Assembly (NCBI GenBank): GCA_963693315.1
Contig: OY856188.1
Span: 266,037,114-266,101,113, forward strand
DNA from: Diogma glabrata
Lineage: Eukaryota > Arthropoda > Insecta > Diptera > Cylindrotomidae
Direction of reading: 5' to 3'
Length of the DNA: 64,000 bases
The notes below the pieces were generated by a model. The model was not told the DNA's origin. It ran no database searches and was given only the letters and a program-made list of their open reading frames with translations. Shown here in pieces: positions 1 to 9,583 of the stretch. The stretch's first letter is position 1. The number at the start of each line of letters is the position of its first letter. The translations under genes were made by a program, and so were the position numbers.

Positions 1-329
1 TAAGACTGTTACTTTTTTTGAAAAATATTTTAAATAATTTTCTGAGTTAAAATCATTATAATTATATGTTTAATTATGAACGCTAAATAGGTATGCACAA
101 GGAATAATTATGTAAACTAAATAATTATGTACCAACAATCAATGTAAATAAATAAGGAAATCTTATCTAATTTATTTAAAGAGAGTTTAATCTATATTAG
201 AGTACAAAGAACTTTTGTTAATAAAGAAGCAATTGAATACAAGGAAGAACAATTAAGCAGGGCAGATATTATTGAACACAAAACACGCAGTAAAATATAT
301 ATTGCTTACTAAGGAAAAAAAACCATAAA
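1..329. other. A+T-rich flank, no gene recognised
   Basis: No intact frame is present. The stretch from about 186 to 300 has a coding-like texture on the + strand and sits directly upstream of the copia remnant, so it may be the decayed gag end of that element. I cannot match it to a specific domain. Confidence 0.4.
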
Positions 330-1370
330 ACATTGAAGATAGTGGAACTGTTGAAGTTGAAGCTTGGGTTAACGGTAAATGGTACAAGCGTAGTATAGAA
401 GATGTTGCATACGAGTCAAAATCAAAGGTTAATTTGTTTTCAATTAGATCGCTGATAAAAAATGGTTTTGAAATAAATTTTGAAGAAAAATGTTGTGTTA
501 TTTCGAAAGAAAATGAAACAGTTGATGTTGGTTACAAAGATGACAACAATTTGGTACGAATTATTTTTTTTCAAGGTTTGACAATTGAAGATCAAGATAA
601 ATCAATGAATTCGTTGAATAAATGAATAAATTGTTTTTTTGCAAGGAATGTCAAATTTGAAAAACCCATCGAAGTACACATCCATTGAAAGAAAATCGTG
701 CTGTTGAAATAGATTAGTGTGGGAAAATTCAACGAGTAGGCGGTGGTGCGGTGGTGGTGCACAGTATTTCATGTTAATGCACGATGAGGCTACAGTTTAA
801 GATTCGTTTATTTGATAGCCCACAAATCAGAAGTTGAGGATAGATTTAAGAATTTTTACATTCATAAAAAAATCATCGAAAAATTCAGTTACATATCCGG
901 TGTGATAATAGCACTGAATTTATTAATCAAAATCAAATAAAGTATCTCTAAAAGCATGGAATTATTTTTGAATGAATTTCCACCTATACAGCAGAACAAA
1001 ATGGATACATAGAACAAGATAATCGAACGGTTCAAGAATATTCGCGTACAATCATTGGGAAGTGACTTATGCAAATCATTATGGCCAGAATTAGTTAGAA
1101 CAGCAGTTTATTTGTTTGATCGTGAACCAAATTCGAAAAATCAAGAAATAACAGCATATGAAAGTTGGTTTAATGAGAAACCAAAACTGATCATGTAAGG
1201 TATTTGGTACAGTACAATTGGTTGTGCACACATTCCAAAAATTGCAAGAAAAAATATTGCGACGCTGATGCATAGGCTGACTTCACCGCAGCTCTGGAAA
1301 CATATAGTGTTCTGGATATATACTGAGCTAATATCCATCAAATACTTTAATTAAAAGCTAACCAATGTTA
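330..1370 (+). pseudogene. Decayed Ty1/copia gag-pol (protease end, pre-integrase, integrase)
   Basis: Three stretches in order match copia Pol. At about 338-625 a frame reads NGKWYKRSIEDVAYES then KVNLFSI, the usual copia sequence between protease and the pre-integrase zinc region. At about 640-720 a CxxC followed by a CGKI-like motif matches the pre-integrase domain. At about 903-1050 DNSTEF is followed by TAEQNGYIEQDNRTV, the integrase catalytic D and E region, and at about 1197-1330 the HxVFG-like C-terminal part follows. Frames shift repeatedly and several stops interrupt the reading (TAA after codon NSLNK at 625; stops near 943 and 1060), so no product is possible. The remnant stops about 30 bp before element 1. 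RT and RNase H of the copia element are not seen. It is an old copy next to a much younger gypsy insertion. Confidence 0.8.
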
Positions 1371-1400
1371 TAGACTTCGTAGTTCTAATTATAAAAATAT

Positions 1401-2049
1401 TGTGGTGTTTCTTAGCCGAGTTACAATTATTTAGTTCGATCACTAAATCAGGAAATTTAAAACACAATGGATTTTCTAAACGTTATAATTTTATTCGTTC
1501 AAGATTTTACAATAAAAATATTTCTCCTATTACTATTCCCCTTTTAGTTCTTCTTGTACTAACAATGTTTCACCACTTATAATTCTTTTATACTTGTTCA
1601 CAATATCACTTTTAACTTTCTACTTATAACACTTTTAATTTTACTTCGCCTTTATCACTGCTAAATTTTTATACTTTTTGTATCACTAACAATTTTATAC
1701 TGGTTGTATCCTCGAACAACACCTTTTATATATACTACATGAAATAGCCTCGAAACTGCTGTAATGTTCTAGATAGAACACACCCTTTTTTTTTTCCTTT
1801 ATCAACAATAAGACGATCTTCAAATATTAACACCTAGGTGTGAAATCTATTCTTTTCAATTGTTTTATTTACCAATTTTTATTTCGTTAACCAATCCTTA
1901 TTCGATAAAACAAATACTTCCTATTAAATGTTTACTTTGGTTGCATTGTTACCTTTTGTATCTTTTGATTTTTATATTTGTAGAACTAACGAGAATTTTC
2001 TTGAAAGTTCTATTGTTTTTGTGTTCTATCATCTTCCATAATCGTCACA
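1401..2049 (-). repeat. Element 1, 3' LTR (terminator copy)
   Basis: 649 bp, reading the same as the upstream copy at 7116-7764. It contains the AATAAA signal (complement TTTATT at 1490-1495), which would end the element transcript. It is preceded on the element strand by the polypurine tract at 2050-2062, the plus-strand DNA primer. Confidence 0.93.
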
Positions 2050-2060
2050 TTCTCCCCCAC

Positions 2061-5000
2061 TTATTTCTGTTCGTCCCGAATAGAATCTAAATCTCCCCCT
2101 CTGTAGGGTGCTAATCTTTCTAGATGAACGACTTTTGGTTTCGCTCGTTGACCTTTCTTTATTCGATAAACGACATCGTTTAATTTTGTTATGATGGTAT
2201 AAGGTCCTTCCCAAGATGTTTGTAGTTTTGGAGATAGTCCTTTTCTCCGCTGTGGATTGTGTAGCCACACTAGTTGTCCTTCCTCAAATCCTTTGTTGTT
2301 TGCGCGAATGTCATACCGAGCCTTCATTCGATCACTGGATATCTGTGCTTTCTGTCTGACAAACGTGTGTACCTCCTCAAGTTCTTTTTGAAGTTTATTA
2401 ACATAATCTTGTACACATAATGTTGACGATGGAATAATCCCAAACTTCAGATCACCAGGTAGCCGTAAATCATTTCCAAAAATGGTTGTAGCAGGCGTCG
2501 TTTTGGTTGTATCATGCACTGCTGATCTATAAGCCATCAAGAATAACGGAATATGACGATCCCAATCACGTTGATTCTTGTTCACTACTTTTGCTAGATA
2601 TTTCTCAAGAGTAGCATTAAATCTTTCAACCATGCCATCTGATTGGGGATGTGAAGCAGTTGTTCTAGTTTTATTAATTCCAAGCATCTGACAGATTTCT
2701 TGAAATATGGTAGATTCAAAATTTCTTCCTTGATCTGTGTGAATTTCCATCGGTACTCCGTAGCGACTTATCCAATTGCTAACTACTGCTTCAGCGATCG
2801 TTGTTGCTTCTTGGTTTGGTATTGCACACACTTCTGGCCACTTGCTAAAATAATCCATTATGACTAGCACATATTTGTTGTTGTTATCAGAAGTCGGAAA
2901 TGGTCCAGCTACATCCATCGCAATTCTCTCGAATGGTGCTCCTACATTATACTGCCTCATGTTACCACGGCTTCTTCTTGCAGGTCCCTTTGCAGCCGCA
3001 CATTGATCGCATGCTTGACACCATTCCACTACCGATTGACGTGCTCCTGACCAATAAAATCTACGCCGTACTTTAGCAAGGGTTTTGTTAATACCCAGGT
3101 GACCGCCACTGGTTCCTTCATGATATTCCTTTAATACTTGAGGTATTCTTATTTTGGGAACTACTATCATTGATTCTTTAACTGATCCGTCAGGACTTTC
3201 CCAAATTCTTTTCAAGCATCCATCTTCAATACAGAGACTGTCCCATTGTGCCCAATATGCCTTCAACGTTTGACTTTTATCGGCAATCTCACTCCATGCA
3301 GGTTTTTCTCCCTTTTCCTTGAACTTTATTATTGGTGCTAAGCTAGGATCTTCCAGTTGCTCCTTTCTTACTACTTCATGCGTCCAGTCTTCACTAGGAA
3401 GCACTTGCAGAAGCCTGACATCAATAATGTTTTCCTTACTTTCCGCCCGATTACAGTGCTTGCATTCCACCTGGCATGGCCTTCTTGATAATGCATCAGC
3501 ATTTCCATGTGCACTTCCCCTTCGATGTTCAATGTCGAAATCATAAGCTTGTAAGCGTTCAATCCATCGTGCTACTTGTCCTTCCGGGTTCTTAAATTGC
3601 AGTAGCCACCTCAATGCTCCATGATCAGTTCTCAAATGGAATTTTCGGCCGTACAAATACTTGTGAAAATGTTTTACACATTCCACTATAGCCAGCAATT
3701 CTTTACGGGTTACACAATAATTCTTTTCTGGCTTGGACAGTACTTTTGAGTAATAAGCTATTACTTTTTCTTGTCCATCAATTTCTTGAGATAACACTCC
3801 TCCTATACCATCATTGCTGGCATCAGTGTCTAATATGAATTTAAAATTTGGTATAGGGTAAGCCAGAACTGGTGCTGTGCACAATCTTTTCCGAAGCTCC
3901 ACAAAAGCATCTTCTTGCTTTTCGGTCCATTCAAAAGCTTTATCCTTCCTCGTGAGCTCATGCAGACTCTTAGCAACATTCGCAAATCCTGGTACAAAAC
4001 GTCGGTAGTAAGTGCACAATCCCAGAAAACTGCGAAGTTCATGTAAATTCTTAGGTCTTGGCCATTCTTTTACTGCTGTGATCTTATCAGCATCTGTGTG
4101 TATTCCATTCGTTGTTACTTTGTGCCCCAAGTATTTTACTTCTTTTCTGAATAGTGTACATTTCTTTGGACTCAATTTTAGTCCTGCTGCTTGGATTCTC
4201 CCGAAGACTTCTTCTAAATTCTTCAAATGATCGTCGAAATCCTTGCCCATTACAATGATGTCGTCCAAGTACACAAGGCACGTTCTCCAATGTAATCCTT
4301 TCAGCACACGTTCCATTAAACGTTCAAATGTTGCGGGAGCATTACATAGTCCGAATGGCATAACGTTAAACTGCCATAGCCCACTACCCACACTAAACGC
4401 TGTCTTTTCTCGATCCTCTTCTTGGACTTCTACCTGCCAATAACCACTTTGCAGATCTAATGTTGAGAATAATTTGGCACCTGATAATGTGTCCAAGGTA
4501 TCATCAATTCGAGGTAATGGGTAGCTATCTTTCTTTGTTACTGCATTCAGTTTTCTATAGTCGACGCAGAATCTCATAGTTCCATCCTTCTTTCCAACTA
4601 AAACCACAGGTGAACTCCATGGACTATCTGATTGCCCGATAACACCAGCCATTTTCATATCCTTTACCATTCTATCAGCTTCTTCCCGTTTTGCTAATGG
4701 TAATCTTCTTGGTGCTTGGCGAATCGGCATCTCTGCTCCCGTGTCAATTTTATGTTTAACCAGATTAGTTCTTCCGTTGTCTGCTGATGTGCTGCAGAAG
4801 ATGGACGAATAACGTTCGAGCAACTGCTCTGCTTCTTTCTTTTGTTCTTTTGTAAGCTCTGTTGTCCACTTCTGTAGTAGATTTTGTATTTCTTTCTTCT
4901 GCGTTTGATTTTCGACTTTCCTTTCTGTGTGCTGTTGTTCACATTTCACAATGGTAGTTACTTCTTCACATTTACCGACGATTGTTCCTTTCTTGAGGGT

Positions 5001-5681
5001 TTTTATTTTGTCGGACAGATTTAGTGTTCTTATCGGTATTCTTAAGTTTTCATCTGGTACAACTAATGTTTTCCCTATAATGATCTCTTGATGTTGAAGA
5101 CCATTTTCATTGGCTTCCACAACCCACAACCTTGGTGACCCAGAATCTCCCTCCAATCTTCCCCAGACGATTGTTTCGGTATTAGGTGGCAGCTTTTCGC
5201 GATGTTCCAATATTATTCGCCTCATACTTGATTCTGCACCATTCATCTGAAGAACCAACTCTACGTTACCATACTTGAGTACTCCATTTCCAACGTCTAT
5301 TACAAATCCATTCGGCCTCATGAATTCCATTCCCAAAATTACTTCATCAACGATGTCTGCCACTAGAACTTCATGCTGAAAGTGCGTATTTCCAATTTTT
5401 ATATCGGCAATTTTGCTTCCCCTGATAGTTGCACTTTCCCCTGTTGCTGTTTGTATTTGATATTTTTCTGCTGGTTGTAATTCCCCTTTTAGTAAATCTG
5501 TACGGACTATTGTGCGAGTTGCTCCAGTATCTAGCGTAATGATACAGTTGTTGTCATCAATTTTAGCTCCAATCGTTAAACTGTCACCATTCCTTGCGAT
5601 TCTTGAAATAGGGATGGAGATTATGGGGCATTCGGTTGTGGGAGCCAGCTTACGCCCCTTAAAGCTGACTCGTTTTAGTTT
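2061..5681 (-). CDS. pol: Element 1 Pol polyprotein (PR-RT-RNaseH-IN), -1 frame
   Basis: Read by -1 frameshift from gag, this adds about 1206 residues with no stop until TAA at 2061-2063. Positions are counted from the slip site. The aspartyl protease has LDTGA at about 50-54 and a downstream VILGMEFM flap-side motif. RT has FSTLDLQSGYWQVEV, PFGLCNAPATFERLM and the catalytic YLDD at about 471-474. RNase H has DTDAS at about 618 and ADALSRR at its end. Integrase has an HHCC zinc region (H..H then CQACDQC), the catalytic D at about 923, D at about 983 and E at about 1019 (D,D35E), and a GPY/F motif (WEGPYTI). This domain order is Ty3/gypsy. No chromodomain follows, and the end is RDEQK just before the polypurine tract. 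All catalytic residues are present, so the enzyme set looks intact. Confidence 0.92.
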   Translation of the reverse strand, partial: KLKRVSFKGRKLAPTTECPIISIPISRIARNGDSLTIGAKIDDNNCIITLDTGATRTIVRTDLLKGELQPAEKYQIQTATGESATIRGSKIADIKIGNTHFQHEVLVADIVDEVILGMEFMRPNGFVIDVGNGVLKYGNVELVLQMNGAESSMRRIILEHREKLPPNTETIVWGRLEGDSGSPRLWVVEANENGLQHQEIIIGKTLVVPDENLRIPIRTLNLSDKIKTLKKGTIVGKCEEVTTIVKCEQQHTERKVENQTQKKEIQNLLQKWTTELTKEQKKEAEQLLERYSSIFCSTSADNGRTNLVKHKIDTGAEMPIRQAPRRLPLAKREEADRMVKDMKMAGVIGQSDSPWSSPVVLVGKKDGTMRFCVDYRKLNAVTKKDSYPLPRIDDTLDTLSGAKLFSTLDLQSGYWQVEVQEEDREKTAFSVGSGLWQFNVMPFGLCNAPATFERLMERVLKGLHWRTCLVYLDDIIVMGKDFDDHLKNLEEVFGRIQAAGLKLSPKKCTLFRKEVKYLGHKVTTNGIHTDADKITAVKEWPRPKNLHELRSFLGLCTYYRRFVPGFANVAKSLHELTRKDKAFEWTEKQEDAFVELRKRLCTAPVLAYPIPNFKFILDTDASNDGIGGVLSQEIDGQEKVIAYYSKVLSKPEKNYCVTRKELLAIVECVKHFHKYLYGRKFHLRTDHGALRWLLQFKNPEGQVARWIERLQAYDFDIEHRRGSAHGNADALSRRPCQVECKHCNRAESKENIIDVRLLQVLPSEDWTHEVVRKEQLEDPSLAPIIKFKEKGEKPAWSEIADKSQTLKAYWAQWDSLCIEDGCLKRIWESPDGSVKESMIVVPKIRIPQVLKEYHEGTSGGHLGINKTLAKVRRRFYWSGARQSVVEWCQACDQCAAAKGPARRSRGNMRQYNVGAPFERIAMDVAGPFPTSDNNNKYVLVIMDYFSKWPEVCAIPNQEATTIAEAVVSNWISRYGVPMEIHTDQGRNFESTIFQEICQMLGINKTRTTASHPQSDGMVERFNATLEKYLAKVVNKNQRDWDRHIPLFLMAYRSAVHDTTKTTPATTIFGNDLRLPGDLKFGIIPSSTLCVQDYVNKLQKELEEVHTFVRQKAQISSDRMKARYDIRANNKGFEEGQLVWLHNPQRRKGLSPKLQTSWEGPYTIITKLNDVVYRIKKGQRAKPKVVHLERLAPYRGGDLDSIRDEQK

Positions 5682-5684
5682 AAC
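5625..5684 (-). promoter_or_regulatory. Programmed -1 ribosomal frameshift signal (slippery site plus H-type pseudoknot)
   Basis: On the element strand the gag codons GGG TTA AAC TAA contain the slippery heptamer G TTA AAC (5678-5684), the type used by equine arteritis virus, directly before the gag stop. A 6-nt spacer follows. Stem 1 is 10 bp: GAGTCAGCTT (5662-5671) with AAGCTGGCTC (5642-5651), including one G-U pair. Its loop holds GGGGCGT (5652-5658), which can pair with ATGCCCC (5625-5631) for a 7-bp stem 2 including one G-U pair. Connecting loops are 3 nt and 10 nt, fitting an H-type pseudoknot. Pol is open in the -1 frame across this point. The signal is identical in element 3. Confidence 0.8.
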
Positions 5685-7084
5685 CCTTCCGCTGCTATTT
5701 GACCATCCTCTCCCGCTTGAGCCTTTTCTTCAGATGATCTCCGTCTGATTGGTGATGTTGATCTGCCCCGTTTTCGTCTAGCCTCTCTGCATTCTCGAGA
5801 TATGTGACCAAGTTTGTCACATACCCAACATCTTATTCTACTGTTAAATTCTCCAGATCTTCTTTGGGGCCTAAAACTATCCTCTTCTTCCATTTCTACA
5901 CGGCGTACTTTGATTGTTGGTTTGACAATTGCTTGTGCCGTCTCACTAGTCAATGCACAAGCTATTGTTTCAGCAAATGTAGCTTTAGGTGTCATCACAG
6001 CTGACTTTCGCGTCTCTGGATCTCTTATGCCGTCGATGAACGCATCTATCTTCATTCTTTCCATATAGTCTGGTGATGTATTTCCATGTGCCATATGTAC
6101 CAGACGTTCGATCGCAGACGAAAACTCTTGCAGACTTTCTCCTATTCGCTGGTAGCGACCCTTCAACTCAAGTCTGTATATCTCCCGTTTGTGGTCACTA
6201 CCATATTTGCGATCTAAAGCCTTCATGATCTTATTGTAGCTCCTTCGATCTTGTTCTGGAACTGATTGTATTGTTTCTGCTGCTTCACCCTTCAGTGCCA
6301 CTATTAAAGCTGCCACACGATGTGTTTCGTTCCAACTGTTCTGATCAGCTGCTGTTTCAAATTGGAATTTGAAAATTCCAAACGATGATGTACCATCGTA
6401 TGTGGGCGGTTTTAACTTCATGCCCTGTATTTGTTGAACCGGATGTGATGTTTTAGCTATTATTTCAACATCTAGAAGCCTTTTTTCTACTTCTACTTTA
6501 AAGTCATCTACTTTCGATTGCACTTTCTGTTCCAGAACTTCAACTTCTTTTTGCACTTTCTCGACTTTCTCATCCACAATTTTCTCTACTTCGATGCGTA
6601 GATTCGCTGCCATCTGTAGAAGTTTCTCGTCGATGTGTGTTTTAACCAAGCTAATTTCTTCTCGACTTGAAGCGATGTTTGCAGACTGTTGATTGATGTT
6701 GACATCTAACTTTTTCATTTCATTACTCATGCTGTTACTTTGCAAATCTAACTTTTTGTTCATAACCTCCATGTTTGCCTTTACATCCGCTCTCATGTTG
6801 AAACTCATTTGCTCCATCATAGCCATTAACTGTGCAAAGTCGTTGTTTGCTGGTACGACTTGCCTCGTTGCTTCAACAGCACCATCTTTATCTTCAATAT
6901 TTCCTGCATCTGGATTTTCATCTGCTTCTTCTTGCCCAAAACGATATTTTTCTGGATCCAATCCAGCTGCTTCCATAGCTTTTATTAATCGTTCTTTCAA
7001 CTCATTCTTGGTTCCCGTTGTTGAAAGATTTCTTTTCTCCAATTCACTCTTCAGATCTTGAACTTTTAATCCATTCAACTCCAT
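5675..7084 (-). CDS. gag: Element 1 Gag with N-terminal SAP motif
   Basis: Gag-like structural protein of 469 residues, starting at ATG 7084 (AAGATGG context); a GTG six codons upstream is open but a less likely start. The ATG lies about 30 nt after the LTR. Residues about 3-40 form a SAP-type helix-extended-loop-helix motif (LKVQDLKSELEKRNLSTTG), a putative DNA-binding module found in nuclear proteins. Residues about 90-220 are a long coiled coil rich in Q, E and K. Residues about 225-390 resemble a retrotransposon capsid domain (YDGTSSFGIFKFQFE, then RYQRIGESLQEFSSAIERLV). One CCHC knuckle follows (CWVCDKLGHISRECREA, C-x2-C-x4-H-x4-C), then an R/S-rich tail. The frame ends with AAC TAA inside the frameshift signal. 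The coiled coil is shorter than in elements 2 and 3. Gag should package the RNA. Nuclear or chromatin targeting by SAP is inference. Confidence 0.9.
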   Translation of the reverse strand: MELNGLKVQDLKSELEKRNLSTTGTKNELKERLIKAMEAAGLDPEKYRFGQEEADENPDAGNIEDKDGAVEATRQVVPANNDFAQLMAMMEQMSFNMRADVKANMEVMNKKLDLQSNSMSNEMKKLDVNINQQSANIASSREEISLVKTHIDEKLLQMAANLRIEVEKIVDEKVEKVQKEVEVLEQKVQSKVDDFKVEVEKRLLDVEIIAKTSHPVQQIQGMKLKPPTYDGTSSFGIFKFQFETAADQNSWNETHRVAALIVALKGEAAETIQSVPEQDRRSYNKIMKALDRKYGSDHKREIYRLELKGRYQRIGESLQEFSSAIERLVHMAHGNTSPDYMERMKIDAFIDGIRDPETRKSAVMTPKATFAETIACALTSETAQAIVKPTIKVRRVEMEEEDSFRPQRRSGEFNSRIRCWVCDKLGHISRECREARRKRGRSTSPIRRRSSEEKAQAGEDGQIAAEGLN

Positions 7085-7100
7085 CTTATTTCCCAATTTC

Positions 7101-7113
7101 ACTTCTGATACCA
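7101..7113 (-). promoter_or_regulatory. Putative primer-binding site of element 1
   Basis: Two bases inside the 5' LTR the element strand reads TGGTATCAGAAGT. It starts with the TGG that would pair with the universal tRNA 3' CCA. This is where a gypsy primer site should be. Which tRNA is used cannot be decided without a tRNA set for the organism. Confidence 0.6.
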
Positions 7114-7115
7114 GT

Positions 7116-7764
7116 TGTGGTGTTTCTTAGCCGAGTTACAATTATTTAGTTCGATCACTAAATCAGGAAATTTAAAACACAATGGATTTTCTAAACGTTA
7201 TAATTTTATTCGTTCAAGATTTTACAATAAAAATATTTCTCCTATTACTATTCCCCTTTTAGTTCTTCTTGTACTAACAATGTTTCACCACTTATAATTC
7301 TTTTATACTTGTTCACAATATCACTTTTAACTTTCTACTTATAACACTTTTAATTTTACTTCGCCTTTATCACTGCTAAATTTTTATACTTTTTGTATCA
7401 CTAACAATTTTATACTGGTTGTATCCTCGAACAACACCTTTTATATATACTACATGAAATAGCCTCGAAACTGCTGTAATGTTCTAGATAGAACACACCC
7501 TTTTTTTTTTCCTTTATCAACAATAAGACGATCTTCAAATATTAACACCTAGGTGTGAAATCTATTCTTTTCAATTGTTTTATTTACCAATTTTTATTTC
7601 GTTAACCAATCCTTATTCGATAAAACAAATACTTCCTATTAAATGTTTACTTTGGTTGCATTGTTACCTTTTGTATCTTTTGATTTTTATATTTGTAGAA
7701 CTAACGAGAATTTTCTTGAAAGTTCTATTGTTTTTGTGTTCTATCATCTTCCATAATCGTCACA
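7116..7764 (-). repeat. Element 1, 5' LTR (promoter copy)
   Basis: 649 bp, beginning TG and ending CA on the minus strand. A TATA-like run (TATATAAAAG on the element strand) lies at 7438-7447, and an AATAAA signal lies nearer the element-internal side (in the other LTR its complement is at 1490-1495). The sequence reads the same as 1401-2049 over the full length. As the upstream LTR for a minus-strand element, it should drive transcription of gag-pol. Confidence 0.93.
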
Positions 7765-7784
7765 ATATTAAAAAAAGCAGTAGT

Positions 7785-8947
7785 ATCCCAACAAACATAA
7801 ATTATGTTGCACGAGAAAAAGTAAAAAAAAATTTAGCCGGAGGTGACAAACCGGAAGTAAGGACGCAGGACTGTTGTGAACCGTACTAAATGTTTATGTA
7901 CCAAGATTCATCCAATAACAGGTACTCGGAGGACCCCCTACCACTTTGTTCACTATCGCTAAAAATACTAATCAGTTCCTTGTCATACATGTTTGCATAT
8001 TTTTGCGAAGTGTCATCAAAATTACTTAACGAACGAATTTTGTATGCTCCAAAAACATTGAAACAATAAACAGGTGAGGAGGTGGGTTCGGGAGGACCCC
8101 CACCACTTATCCCAATATTGTCCAAAAACTTATCAACTCTTTGTCATTTAAGTCTTCATCTTTTTTCAAAGTGTCATTAAAATTGATTAATGAATGAAGT
8201 CTGTATGCTCCCAACAAACTTTAAAAACAAAGTGTGAAAAGTCAGGAGTTATATGGTAGACCCCCCGCCACTTTGATCAATGTGTTCCCAAAGATGATAA
8301 TCATCTTCTTACACTAATTTTAATCTTTTCCATAAGTTTCATCATAATTACTTCATTATTGTAGGCTGTAGTGTGCATAAACACACTGAAAAAAATTGAA
8401 AATTTACAAAAAAAAATTTTTACCGGAAGTGAAAAACCGGAAGTTGGGATGTTGGCAGAACTGTACTAAATGCACATGTACCAAGTTTCATCCAATTCGA
8501 TTATCAGGTACAGATGTTATTGAGCTTTCAAAAAAACAGGTGTATGGGACACCCCCACCACTTTGTTCACTATCGCTCAAAAACTAATCATTTCCTTGCT
8601 ATACATGTTTACATCTTTTTCCAAAGTGTTCACGAACGAATGCTATGTGCGCTAAAACAAACATTGAAAAAAGTGTGACACATTAAACAGTTGTTCGGGA
8701 GGACCCCCACTTGTGCCAATATTGTCCAAAAACTAATCAGTTCTTTGTTACATAAGTCTTCATCTTTTTCCAAAGTGTCATTAGAATTGATTAATGAATG
8801 AAGTCTGTATGCTCCCAACAAATTTAAAAAAGTGTGAAAAGTCAGCATTTGTATGGTAGACCTCCCGCCACTTTGATCAATGTGTCCCAAAAGATGATAA
8901 TTATCTTCCCCCACTAATTGGAACCCTTTTCATAAGTTTCATCATAA
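7785..8947. repeat. Higher-order tandem repeat of about 166-bp units
   Basis: Degenerate units begin near 7927, 8093 and 8259 with GGAGGACCCCC/GACCCCCCGCCACTT, then an 'AACTAATCAGTTCTTTGTCAT' type core, then AAAGTGTCAT. The three-unit block, about 600 bp with a TTACCGGAAGTGAAAAACCGG leader, is repeated from about 8400 to 8947, where it is cut by the CCCA element and resumes at 13955. No coding frame of interest is present. Confidence 0.8.
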
Positions 8948-9469
8948 CCCAATAAACATTTATCTGAACAACTTCAGGGAAAATGAGAATTATACAACTA
9001 AAACCTGATTAGCAGTTGAAATACGCCTTTTTTAGATATTTATTCAGGTTAAATCTTCATACAGCCTATTTGGGGAAATGAGAATAACAGCATAAGGGAC
9101 TGAATAAAGACGTATTAAGGTAAATTAAACAGCTTGTATTCAGATTGGGGTTTATACAGGTTGGGGCTGAATAACAGTCTGAATAATGTTCAGCAAAATG
9201 TTATTCAGCTTGTATACAATTCTACCAGAATAAGGCCTACGGAAATGGTTTTATTCAGTTGAGACAGATGACGCCTGAATAATAGTTTGCTCTTTCAGGT
9301 CTTATACATACCGTATGTAATTAAAAAAAATAATAGACAAAAAAACATTTTTTATAATTCACTAGACATTTTTGTGTTAGGTGAGTTGTATATATACAAA
9401 CTTTGTGATATATAAATATGATAGAAAAGGATATATGACTTTCAGTGTACGTAGTATATATGCCACAAT

Positions 9470-9545
9470 AGACGAGTGGTAATGTAATGTGCACGACTAA
9501 CGACGCGAAGGTTTCCAAGTTCGCTCCCCGGGTGAATCTCAACAA
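9470..9545 (+). other. tRNA-like, possible pol III SINE head
   Basis: GACGAGTGGTAATG (from 9471) resembles a pol III A box, and AGTTCGCTCCC (9518-9528) resembles a B box (GTTCGANTCC), about 35 bp apart, followed by a CCCCGGGTGAATC acceptor-side look. A full cloverleaf is not convincing, so a decayed tRNA-derived SINE is more likely than a functional tRNA. Confidence 0.35.
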
Positions 9546-9583
9546 AAATGTAAGTTTGAAATAGCATTATTGGTGAAAATGTA

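Larger units (their letters stand above)
1401..7764 (-). mobile_element. Element 1: full-length Ty3/gypsy LTR retrotransposon
   Basis: A complete minus-strand element of 6364 bp. Two 649-bp LTRs (7116-7764 as 5' LTR, 1401-2049 as 3' LTR) start TGTGACG and end CACCACA on the element strand. They are flanked by the 4-bp direct repeat ATAT at 1397-1400 and 7765-7768, the usual gypsy duplication size. Between the LTRs lie a putative primer-binding site, gag, pol in the -1 frame, and a polypurine tract (AAGTGGGGGAGAA, + coordinates 2050-2062). There is no env frame and no chromodomain. Both coding frames are open and the LTRs look identical by eye, which points to a recent insertion and possibly an active master copy. 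Element 3 is a damaged relative of the same family. Confidence 0.93.

Noticed and set aside
1400..2090. Small + frames inside the element 1 LTRs
   Set aside because: Repeated in each LTR copy, start at non-ATG codons, low complexity. They lie on the strand opposite to LTR transcription.
2029..2268. Short minus-strand frame at the end of element 1 pol (and its copy at 29245-29484)
   Set aside because: It overlaps the integrase C-terminus in another frame and has no independent motif, so I do not call an accessory or env gene.
6693..7061. 122-codon + frame opposite gag
   Set aside because: Reverse-strand shadow of the gag coiled coil; hydrophobic look caused by complementing Q/E/K-rich codons.
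9471..9545. Functional tRNA gene
   Set aside because: Boxes are tRNA-like, but I could not fold a proper acceptor stem and anticodon arm; kept only as a possible SINE head.
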